Below are positions 1 through 9,168 of a stretch of 32,575 nucleotides of DNA, piece after piece. The stretch is from positions 1-32,575 of the forward strand of contig JAUXVD010000010.1 in NCBI GenBank assembly GCA_030684575.1, given 5' to 3'. Numbering within the stretch: position 1 is the first letter of the stretch; each line of letters starts with the position of its first letter. The stretch comes from Nitrospirota bacterium. Its GTDB lineage: Bacteria > Nitrospirota > Nitrospiria > Nitrospirales > Nitrospiraceae. The notes under the pieces were generated by a model that saw nothing but the letters and a program-made list of their open reading frames with translations, did not search any database and was not told the DNA's origin. The position numbers and the translations under genes were made by a program.

Positions 1-525
1 TCTGGACCGCCAAAGGCGACGGCACCTTTGACGTAGCCACCTTCCGTCCTTGGGAGGGCTACGGTATGAATCGCGGCACCTGGCTCACCGGCGATTTCAA
101 TCAGGATGGTAAGACCGACCTGGTGCATGCCGTGCAAGACACCGACTACGTCCACATCTGGACCGCCAAAGGCGACGGCACCTTTGACATAGCCACCTTC
201 CGTCCCTGGGCCGGCTATGTCATTTCCACAGGGAGATGGCTAACCGGAGATTTTAATGGGGACGGGAGAACGGACCTCTTCCATGCCATCGAGCAAGCAG
301 GCTACGCAAACATCTGGGCGTCACGTGAGAATGGTGGATTTGACGTCACAACCTTTTCCCCCTGGCAAGGCTACGACGCTTCAGACGGCATATGGGTAGT
401 TGGCGATTTCACCGGCGACAAGATGTCTGACGCATTTCATTTTCGCCACGGAGTTAAAAACTCTGTTCTCTGGGTATCCACCTGGCCACGACAGAATCAA
501 ATTTTCCTTGAGGGCATAGAAGTGA
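1..525 (+). repeat. Four tandem 156-bp (52-residue) VCBS-like units
   Basis: The TCTGG that begins each unit recurs at 1, 157, 313 and 469, an exact 156-bp period. The first unit is cut by the window edge and the fourth is degenerate. Units 1 and 2 are nearly identical in DNA: the first 32 bases match perfectly and the next 29 carry four mismatches. Units 3 and 4 match mainly at protein level. Each unit carries an IW/LW-type strand, a GFD/TFD loop and a GDF(N/T)GD calcium-loop segment. Confidence 0.85.
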
Positions 526-2831
526 CACAGTCGATCCAACGAATGGATAACAGCGTGCCCCTCATTGCATGGAAGGAGACGGTTGCCAGGGCTTATTTTA
601 CCGGCCTATTCCAGAATCCGCGACGGATCGACGCTACATTGAAGATTAAGCTCTCCGACGGAACGATCGACTACCTTGTGGCGACGGGAGCGGTCGTAGA
701 TCCGGCCGATAATTTTAATCTCAAACGGAAACGCGAAGCGCCCCTCTCGAGGCATAAGAGTCTGGTATTCCCGCTTCAAGCATGGCTCAAACCCAACACG
801 CGATGGGCCAGGCCAGGCATGAGCGTAACCCTTACCATTTTCGAGGTACGGGACAGCGACACGGGCTCTCTCATAACCTGCTCCAATTGCAACACATCAG
901 TAACCGTCCCTTTCATCGATTCTGCTCCTCTGGTGGTCGATCTCATTGGCTTCTACTCCGACAAATCGACAACCGCCATCCTCCCAAGAGATCTGGATAA
1001 GGCGCTAGTTAGTTCTTGGCTCGGTCGCGCCTACCCCACCTATTACGCCTTTGCCTCGGCGAGAGAAGTGCAAGCGACAGACAAGGATTTCAATCCGACT
1101 GGTCCTTCTGATTGCCGATCAGTACTCCTGGAACTTGAGACGCTCCGTGCATCCGACGCATTGTCTAATGATCCAACCTATACAAACTATCGGAAACGAT
1201 ACTACGGCCTTGTCTATGATCAAGGAAGCCACGACGTCGAAGCTACAAGTTCCAAAACGTTCATATCCGGCTGCAATGGGGGAAAGATTGAACCAACTCA
1301 GCTGGTGAAACTCCCGGTCGCAGCTGGCTCAACGGGTCGATGGAATTGGAAATGGGATAACGATACACCAAGCGAGACCTCCTATGGAGACTGGTACACG
1401 GGCCATGAGTTGGGGCATACCTTCGGACTCTCCCATGTCGATGCGCGCCTGCCACTCCGCGATGAAAAAAATACGAGTTGCGATGACCCTTCTGAACCTC
1501 ACGACCCGTACCCGTTCAAATTCGGGCAACTTTCCCCTTTCATTGATCCGACTCTATCCGATGATTCTGGTGATTTCGTTGGATTTGATACTGGTGCGCA
1601 GGCGATTGCTGCGCAGGTGGGAGACCCGTACCAAGGAGTGGCCATGCAAGTGTTGCCCGGAGAGACCTACCATGACGTGATGACCTATTGCCGGTACAAA
1701 TGGCTCAGCCCTCGGACATATCAGGTTATCCAAGATCGACTCAATTTTGAGAAAAAGTCGGTTGATGATATCTATGCCTTTAAGAAATGGCTCCGAGACA
1801 TTATCGAAGGCATCTCCCCTCACGGCGGACGATTGGACAGCAGTGAAGGAAGCAGCAGGCCTTCGAAGAAGGATCCGGTAGGCCCGCAAGCGATCATCGG
1901 CTCTGCCGATGCCCAAACAATTAAACTGGGACACACAGAACCGCCCGCAGTGGTGCGAGGCAGCGATACTCCATCACCTATGCGTCAGGGACGGGATCTA
2001 AGACCTGAGCCATTGGCCCCAGCCATGGCTCAGGCGCAATCAGCGATGTCCGCACCGGCAAGATCAATTTCTCGAGCTGAGCCGGCCACGTTGTCCCCTG
2101 CTTCAATCCGATATGGTCTTGTGATTGTAGACAAGAACGCGGCTCCCATCCCCGTGACACCGCCATTCGACGTGAGAACAGGAAACCTGGTCCAAATCAT
2201 CGCGTCAGTCAACTTAACCCAATCCAGCGGGGACTTCGCATATGTCACGCGCGTGTCCGAAGCCGTCATTCCGCGGTCATCAGAAAAGACTGATGCATCT
2301 ATTCGCATGCTCGATGCCGCATGCAAAGCCCTCAGCGATGACCATCCAGTGCCGGTCGGTTGGATACAACACGAAACGCCCGCAAAGGAGAAAACGGGAT
2401 TGATCGACGCCGTGGTAGAGTTGCATCCAAAAACAGCTTACCTGCAACTGGTCTGGACAGGAAAACCCGTCTCGACCCGCGCCGTGAGCGCCAATGCGCC
2501 GAAGTTCACATCGATCACGCTCCCGAAAGAGCCGTTTCACAAGGATGCCGTGGTGACATGGGTAGCCTCGGACAGTGACGACCAGGCCCCCGAGCTTCCA
2601 GGATGTGTCGATCCCCCTGCCAAACAAGTGCCCTTGAGCTATAGCGTCTTACTCACACGCGACGAAGGCCTGACCTGGGAAACGATTGCCATGGGCCTCA
2701 CAAATCCCTCACTACACCTCATACCAGATCAGCTTCGCGGACTTTCGAGCCTCACGATTCGCGTATTTGCGAACGACGGGATCAACAGTGCGAGCAAAAC
2801 GAGTACGACCTTAGAGCTTGTGAAGCAGTAG
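1..2831 (+). CDS. VCBS/FG-GAP repeat zinc metalloprotease, 5' truncated by the window edge
   Basis: The reading frame is open to base 1, so the ATG at 66 is internal and the N-terminus lies outside the window. The first ~170 visible residues are FG-GAP/VCBS-type repeats (GDFNxDGxTD Ca-binding loops and HIWTAKGDGTFD blocks), typical of extracellular beta-propellers. A zincin motif, HELGHTFGLSH, lies at 1404-1436. It gives HExxH plus a third histidine with the metzincin spacing HExxHxxGxxH, so a zinc endopeptidase is likely. A Pro/Ser/Ala-rich linker (about 1850-2100) precedes a C-terminal beta-rich region ending in FANDGIN-type Ig-like sequence. The protein is probably secreted or surface-anchored, but the signal peptide is not visible. 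The substrate is unknown. It lies upstream of other exported proteins on the same strand, 132 bp from the next gene. The metal site is clear; the peptidase family within metzincins is not assigned. Confidence 0.85.
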   Translation, partial: WTAKGDGTFDVATFRPWEGYGMNRGTWLTGDFNQDGKTDLVHAVQDTDYVHIWTAKGDGTFDIATFRPWAGYVISTGRWLTGDFNGDGRTDLFHAIEQAGYANIWASRENGGFDVTTFSPWQGYDASDGIWVVGDFTGDKMSDAFHFRHGVKNSVLWVSTWPRQNQIFLEGIEVTQSIQRMDNSVPLIAWKETVARAYFTGLFQNPRRIDATLKIKLSDGTIDYLVATGAVVDPADNFNLKRKREAPLSRHKSLVFPLQAWLKPNTRWARPGMSVTLTIFEVRDSDTGSLITCSNCNTSVTVPFIDSAPLVVDLIGFYSDKSTTAILPRDLDKALVSSWLGRAYPTYYAFASAREVQATDKDFNPTGPSDCRSVLLELETLRASDALSNDPTYTNYRKRYYGLVYDQGSHDVEATSSKTFISGCNGGKIEPTQLVKLPVAAGSTGRWNWKWDNDTPSETSYGDWYTGHELGHTFGLSHVDARLPLRDEKNTSCDDPSEPHDPYPFKFGQLSPFIDPTLSDDSGDFVGFDTGAQAIAAQVGDPYQGVAMQVLPGETYHDVMTYCRYKWLSPRTYQVIQDRLNFEKKSVDDIYAFKKWLRDIIEGISPHGGRLDSSEGSSRPSKKDPVGPQAIIGSADAQTIKLGHTEPPAVVRGSDTPSPMRQGRDLRPEPLAPAMAQAQSAMSAPARSISRAEPATLSPASIRYGLVIVDKNAAPIPVTPPFDVRTGNLVQIIASVNLTQSSGDFAYVTRVSEAVIPRSSEKTDASIRMLDAACKALSDDHPVPVGWIQHETPAKEKTGLIDAVVELHPKTAYLQLVWTGKPVSTRAVSANAPKFTSITLPKEPFHKDAVVTWVASDSDDQAPELPGCVDPPAKQVPLSYSVLLTRDEGLTWETIAMGLTNPSLHLIPDQLRGLSSLTIRVFANDGINSASKTSTTLELVKQ

Positions 2832-2963
2832 GCACAGATCGTGTTTGGATTCGCTCTGGCAAATGAGAGAAGACACCAAAAGCAACAGAGGATTCAGATT
2901 ATACGGGTCACGAGGGAAGCTTCACAGTCGGCTTAAGAATATCTCACCAAGGGGGGCAACGCG

Positions 2964-3884
2964 ATGAATGCTAAAAGCTCGGTTTTGCTCGTGTTCGGGT
3001 TCGCCTCGTTATCGTGCTTCTTTTCTCAGGCAGCCCAGGCTCAGACTGTGAATGTCACGATCCAGGACAATTCTGGTGCAGTCTGTGCGCTTCCTACAGC
3101 GGCTAAGACTGTCTTACTACCATCAACCCCTCCTGCTCCCTGCGCAGCCTACAGCGGCTTTTCGATTGCAGGTATCGGTGCCGGTGCCAGAGTCACTGAT
3201 GGCGGCGCGAACGATGCAACCGAGGATGTGCTTCTTCTGCGCGGGACCGTGATCACGGCGACCGCGGCGAATGTAACGGGCAAGATTACCTTCTGGGCAA
3301 CAGACTTTACATCCGGCCCGACAGGCCCGTCCAATTACGAGACCACGGCCAAAGGCACATTGACTCGGTCGAATGGGACAAGAGCAGCGAAGGATAGTTG
3401 GATCAAGATCAGCGGCTACTGGCAGCAGCTTAACTGGGACGAGATGGGGACTCAACAGTCCCACTATGTGTCTAGCGAACTTCCAGTGTCATACGGAACG
3501 ATCAACAAAGCGACGGCGGAACTCTACAGCCCAAGCGTCACCAACCGCGGGCTCAAAGGCTATGTCGAGTTCTTCCTCAAGAACAGTGGGGACAAACTCA
3601 CGTTTTCAGATGGGACAACCGATGGGGTGCGAGTGCGGTATGCGACTCCGGGCGGCGAAGGCAGTTGCCCTCCTGGCTTAACGTGCAACGAAGATCCAGA
3701 ACTATGCCGTGCCGGCCCTCCGGCTTGCCCGGAAGGGTCTCAATGTCTTTCCTGCGTTAAAGAATCGGAGAGAACATGGTTTAGCAAGTGGTTGTGTAGC
3801 ATGGGGATAAGATGCCCTGCTTGCATCATTCCAGACCTTGAGACCACGGGGGAAGTAAAATTTGAGAAGACCATCAAGAAATAG
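2964..3884 (+). CDS. Exported Cys-rich protein of unknown function
   Basis: This 306-residue protein is not recognised as a named family. The start is supported by an AAGGGGGG Shine-Dalgarno 7 nt upstream of the ATG. The N-terminus is a clear Sec signal peptide, with Lys at position 4, a hydrophobic core and a probable cleavage after the AQA at about residues 25-27. The middle (about 30-225) is polar, Gly/Thr/Ser-rich and probably beta-stranded. The C-terminal ~75 residues hold about ten cysteines in CxxxxxC and CxxC arrangements (CPPGLTC, CLSC, CPAC), suggesting disulfides or metal binding in the periplasm or outside the cell. It sits between the metalloprotease and the TpsA exoprotein on the same strand, so it may belong to the same surface programme. 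That link rests on position only. Confidence 0.75.
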   Translation: MNAKSSVLLVFGFASLSCFFSQAAQAQTVNVTIQDNSGAVCALPTAAKTVLLPSTPPAPCAAYSGFSIAGIGAGARVTDGGANDATEDVLLLRGTVITATAANVTGKITFWATDFTSGPTGPSNYETTAKGTLTRSNGTRAAKDSWIKISGYWQQLNWDEMGTQQSHYVSSELPVSYGTINKATAELYSPSVTNRGLKGYVEFFLKNSGDKLTFSDGTTDGVRVRYATPGGEGSCPPGLTCNEDPELCRAGPPACPEGSQCLSCVKESERTWFSKWLCSMGIRCPACIIPDLETTGEVKFEKTIKK

Positions 3885-3914
3885 TAATTTTCGCCTGGCA
3901 CAAGCGCATCATGC

Positions 3915-3946
3915 GGAGAATATGGTGAAGATTCTTCACGCTCTCC
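3915..3946 (+). terminator. Candidate hairpin downstream of the Cys-rich gene
   Basis: Inner arms GTGAAG (3925-3930) and CTTCAC (3934-3939) pair across a 3-nt loop. Outer arms GGAGA (3915-3919) and TCTCC (3942-3946) extend the structure with an internal loop. It begins 30 nt after the stop codon. There is no U-tract, so it may be an mRNA-stability hairpin rather than an intrinsic terminator. The rest of the 201-bp gap shows nothing recognisable. Confidence 0.3.
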
Positions 3947-4085
3947 AAAGATCATGTTGTCCTTTGGTGCGGCGTATCGATCAAGCGATTTAAAGTTTCG
4001 CGAAAAAGAACTCCGTTGGTTTTTGCGTAGCACCTGGCAACCTTGTGGAATGGACGGCTTTATTTGAACAAGGGAGGGCCTGGAC

Positions 4086-7000
4086 ATGGCTCAACAGTGG
4101 CTGACATTCCCTGGCGCAATCGCGAGTCGGCTAGCTGCGATTACCATCGGAGTCCTGCTTAGTGTGACTGAAATTCTGACGCCGGTTACCAGCCAGGCGC
4201 AGATGAGATCGGCTATTGTGTCTGACGGAACTCTGCCTACACCAACCGCGGTGACTCAAGTTGGCAATGTGTATAACATCAATGGAGGGACAATCCGAGG
4301 GGGCAACCAGTTCCAGAGTTTTGACGTGTTTTCGGTCGGGACCGGTGATATCGCCAGCTTCAACGGACCCAGCGGTATTACCAACATCCTCAGCCGAGTC
4401 ACCGGTCTTCAATCAGGGCTGCAACAGTCGCTCATCGATGGAACGCTGCAGACCTCGATACCTGGGGCGAATCTATTCTTAATGAATCCCGCCGGAGTCG
4501 TGTTTGGACCCAATGCCACGCTAAATGTGAGCGGTTCGGTCACCATCACCTCCGCCGACTATCTCCGGCTTGGAGAAACAGGCCGGTTCAATGCCACTCC
4601 AGGAGTTGCAGATGCGCTCTTGAGCGCCGCTCCCGTCGCAGCCTTTGGATTTATCAATCCAACTCCCGCTCCCATTACCGTGCAGGGAAGCTTTCTGAAT
4701 ATCCCCATTACAACAGATCCCGAAACGAGCCAACCCGTCGGCCACGCTCTTTCGCTCGTCGGTGGAGACATTACGGTCGCCGCTGATCCCTTAACTGGAA
4801 CCCCCAGTTATCTTTCAGTCCCCAGCGGACAAATCGCTCTTGTTAGTGTCGCATCTCCCGGCGAAGTCCTCTCGCCATCACTTCAGAGCGGAGCGAACGT
4901 CACGATGGGAACGATCCGTCTCCAAGAATTTTCCATCCTCGATGTGTCCGGCAGCACACTCGAAGGCGATGGGCATGCAGGAACTATACGCATTAGAAGC
5001 GGGCAGCTCGTCATGGATAGCGCCATCATCCTTGCCGACACAGTAAGCGGTATCAGCGGGAACAACCTGGGGGTCAGTATCGTCACGCAGGGTGACGTCT
5101 TCCTCGCCAATACAAGCTTGATCTTGACTGAATCATTCGGAGCAGGGCGATCCGGAGACATCGAGATCAGTGCGCGGAATGTGACCATCGCAGACGGCTC
5201 GCTCGTGCAAACGATCACTACCGATGTCGGCCAGGGAGGAAACATTACCGTCAATGCATCGAATTCCGTGGCTGTAACCGGGACGGATAGCTCTGGGAAT
5301 CCCAGCAACATCCAGACTCTTACCTTTGGCACAGAGAATGGTGGCTCAGTCAGCATTGTCGCTTCGTCGCTGAATGTCAGCGACAATGGATTCCTTCAGA
5401 CGGCCTCGTTCGGGTCAGGGAATCCGGGGTACGTGTCCATCCTTTTAGGAAATGATCTGAATGTCACAAGCGGGGGCAGGATTTCGAGCGACGGCGGCGG
5501 AGTCACGTCCGGGAATATCACTATTACCGCTGATCAGGCATTCATTTCCGGGCAGTCAGACCAAGGTCGAAGCCGCATTGAGAATAAAAACGGGACAGAG
5601 CGGACTGGTAACATTGAATTTAATGTCCGTGATCTCATCGTGACGGATGGCGCCAGAATCAACAACGAAGGGCCAGGACAGAGCGGAAACATTACAATTG
5701 TCGCAACTGAGTCAGTCTCAGTTTCCGATCAGGCAAAGATTCGCATGGTAACGGATTCTGGTCCAGGAGGTGTCCTGGATATTTCTGCACCGACCTTTAC
5801 CATGGATCAAGGGATTCTCCAGACGTTGGCTGTCAGGTCCGGAGACGCGGGAGCAATCACCCTGAATGCCGACAACGTAACGCTCAGGGGGAGCCAAATC
5901 AACAGCCAAACGGTGCAGGGCCTCGGAAGGGGCGGAGACGTGACAATCAATTCAACCAATATGGTCAAACTATTTGGACAGTTTACCGGCAGTGAAACAG
6001 ACATTGCAGGTCCGGCAGGCATTTTCACGACAACAGCAGGGTTGGGAGCTGAGGCCGGTTCCGTTCTTGTGAAAGCAACGGCCGTGGAGCTTTCTGAAGG
6101 AGCCAGAATAAATAGCAGTACATTTGGCGCTGGCAATGCAGGGACTATCACAGTGCAAGGCCTCGCCAGCCCGGCTGATTCCATAACCATCAACGGCTCT
6201 GGTAGCGGCCTGTTCACCGATACACAAGGGTCTGGCGCGGGCGGCAACATCACCGCCTGGGCGAATCAGGTGCAACTCTCCAACGGCGCGACGATCTCAT
6301 CGAAGACCAGCGGCTCGGGGAACGCTGGTAACATTCTGGTCAAGGCCAACGATGTTGCGATGAGTGGCGGCGCGACCATCACGGCCGCCTCGACCGGCGC
6401 CGGCAACGCCGGAACCGTAACGATTCAAGGCACGAACAGCCCGGCCAATTCCATCGTCATCGCGGGCGTTGGCACCGGCCTCTTCACCGACACGCAGGCC
6501 ACCGGCGCGGGAGGCAACATCGATCTCAACGCACGCACGATCACCCTCCAGAACGGCGGGACAGTCTCGGCCAACAGCTCCGGTACCAACACTAACGCCA
6601 CAGGCGGCTCGATTACGATGAACGCAACGGATCAAGTCACGATGACCGGCGGCAGCGCGATCACGGCCACCAGCACCGGCCCCGGGAACGCGGGCAATAT
6701 CTCGATCAATGCGGGCCAGCAATTCGACATGCGCGACAGTTCCATCAACACCGAATCCTCCCAGGCCAGCGGCGGGAATATCGATGTACAGGCGATTGCT
6801 CAGGTACGACTCGTGAACAGTACCATCAGCACCTCCGTCCTTGGCGGCAGCGGCAGCGGCGGAAATATTACGATCGATCCGAACGTGGTGGTGCTGCAGA
6901 ACAGTCAGATTATCGCGCAAGCGATCCAAGGCGCCGGGGGGAATATTACAATCTTCACTCCCCTCTTCCTGGCCGACTCAACCAGCCTGGTGAGCGCCTC

Positions 7001-7382
7001 GTCGCAATTCGGACTGAACGGAACGGTGACGATCCAAAGTCCCACGTCTAATTTGAGCGGTAGCCTAGGGGTCTTGTCTTCGAAGACAGGCCAAGCCCAG
7101 GGCCTCGTGACGCAGCGCTGCGCGGCCTTGGCCAACGGACAGGCCAGCAGTTTCGTCGTCGCAGGGCGCGAGCAGTTGCCGGCCGACCCTGGGGGCTGGC
7201 TGACGAGTCCGCTGGCATTCGCCGGACTCGAGCCTGACCGGTTCTACAATGATGCCGTGGCCTCCGCACCAATGGCATTGACCATCCAGGATACTGAGAT
7301 GGTCTCGCTCCGCCGAATCACTCCGCCCGGCTTCTTGCTTGCACACTTTGCCGAGAGCGAGGCAACCGGGTGCCGCTCATAG
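4086..7382 (+). CDS. TpsA-type filamentous haemagglutinin exoprotein (two-partner secretion)
   Basis: This 1098-residue exoprotein is predicted to be exported by the TpsB transporter encoded next. The start has an AGGGAGGG site 6 nt upstream. A long signal peptide with cleavage near SQA-Q (residues 36-38) is followed by the TPS/haemagglutination-activity domain (about 42-190). That domain includes the GANLFLMNPAGVVFGPNA segment, with NPAG (134-137) in the position of the canonical NPNG/NPNL motif. The rest is a beta-helix of degenerate ~20-residue repeats (GNAGNI, GGNITI, GAxI). The C-terminus (CAALANGQASSF, then LPADPGGW) resembles the end of cyanobacterial and similar FHA-like proteins. The gene overlaps tpsB by 13 bp, implying co-translation. 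Role: surface adhesin or biofilm exoprotein; ligand unknown. It is small compared with FHA. Base composition changes inside the gene (see findings). Confidence 0.92.
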   Translation: MAQQWLTFPGAIASRLAAITIGVLLSVTEILTPVTSQAQMRSAIVSDGTLPTPTAVTQVGNVYNINGGTIRGGNQFQSFDVFSVGTGDIASFNGPSGITNILSRVTGLQSGLQQSLIDGTLQTSIPGANLFLMNPAGVVFGPNATLNVSGSVTITSADYLRLGETGRFNATPGVADALLSAAPVAAFGFINPTPAPITVQGSFLNIPITTDPETSQPVGHALSLVGGDITVAADPLTGTPSYLSVPSGQIALVSVASPGEVLSPSLQSGANVTMGTIRLQEFSILDVSGSTLEGDGHAGTIRIRSGQLVMDSAIILADTVSGISGNNLGVSIVTQGDVFLANTSLILTESFGAGRSGDIEISARNVTIADGSLVQTITTDVGQGGNITVNASNSVAVTGTDSSGNPSNIQTLTFGTENGGSVSIVASSLNVSDNGFLQTASFGSGNPGYVSILLGNDLNVTSGGRISSDGGGVTSGNITITADQAFISGQSDQGRSRIENKNGTERTGNIEFNVRDLIVTDGARINNEGPGQSGNITIVATESVSVSDQAKIRMVTDSGPGGVLDISAPTFTMDQGILQTLAVRSGDAGAITLNADNVTLRGSQINSQTVQGLGRGGDVTINSTNMVKLFGQFTGSETDIAGPAGIFTTTAGLGAEAGSVLVKATAVELSEGARINSSTFGAGNAGTITVQGLASPADSITINGSGSGLFTDTQGSGAGGNITAWANQVQLSNGATISSKTSGSGNAGNILVKANDVAMSGGATITAASTGAGNAGTVTIQGTNSPANSIVIAGVGTGLFTDTQATGAGGNIDLNARTITLQNGGTVSANSSGTNTNATGGSITMNATDQVTMTGGSAITATSTGPGNAGNISINAGQQFDMRDSSINTESSQASGGNIDVQAIAQVRLVNSTISTSVLGGSGSGGNITIDPNVVVLQNSQIIAQAIQGAGGNITIFTPLFLADSTSLVSASSQFGLNGTVTIQSPTSNLSGSLGVLSSKTGQAQGLVTQRCAALANGQASSFVVAGREQLPADPGGWLTSPLAFAGLEPDRFYNDAVASAPMALTIQDTEMVSLRRITPPGFLLAHFAESEATGCRS
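6123..6592 (+). repeat. 90-residue internal duplication in the TpsA beta-helix
   Basis: Copy A begins with GAGNAGTITVQG (GGGACTATC at 6141) and copy B with GAGNAGTVTIQG (GGAACCGTA at 6411), a shift of 270 bp. Both copies share SPA(D/N)SI and a GLFTDTQ-x-x-GAGGNI block. Codon choices differ, so the duplication is not recent. Confidence 0.7.
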
Positions 7383-9166
7383 ACCCGCACATCGCTCGAT
7401 GCGTGACCGGGCTGGTATCCCGTCGAGCGGCGGGGTGGCTCATATGCGTTGGAGGCGCCATGCTAACGCTGCTGGTAGCAGCTTCATCGTATGCGCAACA
7501 GGCGCTCCCTCCGATCTTCGATCCGACTGGCCGATCAGGCGAGCCGCCTGCGCCGCTGAAGAAAGAGTTTACACCACCCCCCTCCGGCCCCCAGCCGGCC
7601 CTCCCGATCGTGCCAAGCCCTCCAGCGCGAGATGGAAAAAGTCCGCTGGGCCAGATCAGGGTCTTTGTCAGCTATATTCATGTGATCGGCAATACGGTCT
7701 TCACCGATGAGGAGCTGGCCGAAGTCACCGCTCCCTACAAGAACCGGGTGCTGACGACAGAGGATCTCGAACGCCTCCGTCTCGCATTGACCCTCCTCTA
7801 TGTGAATCGAGGCTACATCACCTCCGGCGCAATCATCCCCGATCAAGATGTCACGTTCGGCGTGATCACCGTCCAGCTCATCGAAGGCACCTTGTCCCGG
7901 ATCGACATCGAAGGCCACGATTGGTTCCGCGCCGGGTATCTCCGCGACCGCGTCGAGCGAGGCGCACAGACGCCGCTCCGGCTTGAGCCATTACAAGAAC
8001 GGTTGCAGTTGCTGCAGCAGGATCCCCGCATCGAACAGATCAATGCCGAACTCCGTCCAGGCGATAAACGCGGCGACAGCCTCTTGCACGTGAAAGTGAA
8101 AGAGGCCAGTCCCTGGAAGGCCTGGCTGGACTTCAATAACTACCAAACTCCCGTGGTCGGCGCTGAGCGCGGCCTTGCGACGATTGCCCACCAGAACGTC
8201 ACCGGCAACGGCGATGTCTTCAGCTTCACCTACGGCAAGTCGCGAGGGGTGAATCCTATCATCGATACCTCCTATGCGCTCCCGTTGAACCGATACGACA
8301 CCACCTTCATCGCCTCCTACCGGCGAAACGATTTCCTCGTCGTGGACAATGCCTTTCGCTTTCTCGACTTGAATGCGGAAGCGGAAATCATCGGCCTGAC
8401 CATCCGTCAACCGATCTATCGGACCGTCTCCGACGAATTCGCGATCGCAATCACCGGCGAACACCTCTACAACAAGATCACCTCGATCTTCGACGATATC
8501 CCAGATCAGCCGCTGCTCTTCATCCCCGGCTCCTCGAACACAGGGGTGAACACGGTGAGTGCGCTTCGCTTCACGCAGGAATATACGCATCGCACGTCGA
8601 CCTCGGTGATTGCCGCCCGCTCTCGTTTCAGCCTGGGCATCGACGTCCTCGGCGCCACGATCAACGGTGGCCCCACACCCGACGGCCAATTCTTCTCATG
8701 GTTGGGACAGGTCCAGGCGGTCCGGCGATTGGACGATTGGTGGGGCATGCAGCTCCTGGGACAGATGAGCCTCCAACTCGCGAACGATCGGCTCTTTCCG
8801 CTTGAGCAGGTTCCTGTCGGGGGGCGATTCAGCGTGCGCGGGTATCGTGAGAACACCCTGATCCGCGACAACGCCTTTCTTGCCTCGGTCGAATCGCGAT
8901 TTCCCCTGATGCATTACGGCACAGGAGAACCGCTCTTGCAGTTCGCGCAATTCGTGGATCTCGGACGGGCCTGGAATGCCAAAGGCACGACGCCGGATCC
9001 TCAAACATTGGCGAGCGTGGGGCTCGGCCTGCGGTGGAACATCCTGCCGCGCGATCGCGCGCGCTTTGAACTCTACTGGGGTGTGCCGCTGAATCATGTT
9101 CCTCACCCGCCGGGGAACTTGCAAGACCACGGCATTCATCTGCAATTCGTCGTGCAGGTTCTGTAA
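7370..9166 (+). CDS. TpsB outer-membrane transporter (ShlB/FhaC/HecB family)
   Basis: This is the outer-membrane beta-barrel pore that recognises the TPS domain of TpsA and exports it. The GTG start at 7370 lies inside the end of tpsA (13-bp overlap). Another in-frame GTG at 7403 is possible. A signal peptide with hydrophobic core to about residue 40 ends in SSYAQQ. A Pro-rich linker (about 45-95) leads to a POTRA region (about 100-180; RVFVSYIHVIGNTVFTDEEL, then NRGYITSGAIIPDQ), a second POTRA-like segment to about 245, and a ShlB-type barrel to the end. The conserved L6-loop motif VRGY is at residues 489-492 (8834-8845). The protein ends in an aromatic-poor beta strand (LQFVVQVL). At 598 residues its length is normal for the family. 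Only 2 bp separate it from the CHAT gene. Confidence 0.94.
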   Translation: MPLIDPHIARCVTGLVSRRAAGWLICVGGAMLTLLVAASSYAQQALPPIFDPTGRSGEPPAPLKKEFTPPPSGPQPALPIVPSPPARDGKSPLGQIRVFVSYIHVIGNTVFTDEELAEVTAPYKNRVLTTEDLERLRLALTLLYVNRGYITSGAIIPDQDVTFGVITVQLIEGTLSRIDIEGHDWFRAGYLRDRVERGAQTPLRLEPLQERLQLLQQDPRIEQINAELRPGDKRGDSLLHVKVKEASPWKAWLDFNNYQTPVVGAERGLATIAHQNVTGNGDVFSFTYGKSRGVNPIIDTSYALPLNRYDTTFIASYRRNDFLVVDNAFRFLDLNAEAEIIGLTIRQPIYRTVSDEFAIAITGEHLYNKITSIFDDIPDQPLLFIPGSSNTGVNTVSALRFTQEYTHRTSTSVIAARSRFSLGIDVLGATINGGPTPDGQFFSWLGQVQAVRRLDDWWGMQLLGQMSLQLANDRLFPLEQVPVGGRFSVRGYRENTLIRDNAFLASVESRFPLMHYGTGEPLLQFAQFVDLGRAWNAKGTTPDPQTLASVGLGLRWNILPRDRARFELYWGVPLNHVPHPPGNLQDHGIHLQFVVQVL

Positions 9167-9168
9167 CC

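Noticed and set aside
3885-4085. Possible riboswitch (c-di-GMP type) ahead of tpsA
   Set aside because: I compared it with the GEMM consensus and could not find its conserved receptor sequences; only a simple hairpin is visible.
6297-6929. 210-codon minus-strand frame within tpsA
   Set aside because: Produced by the repetitive GC-rich beta-helix codons read backwards; Ala/Gly/Arg-rich with no domain.
7991-8689. 232-codon minus-strand frame within tpsB
   Set aside because: Antisense to a clear TpsB barrel; no independent support.
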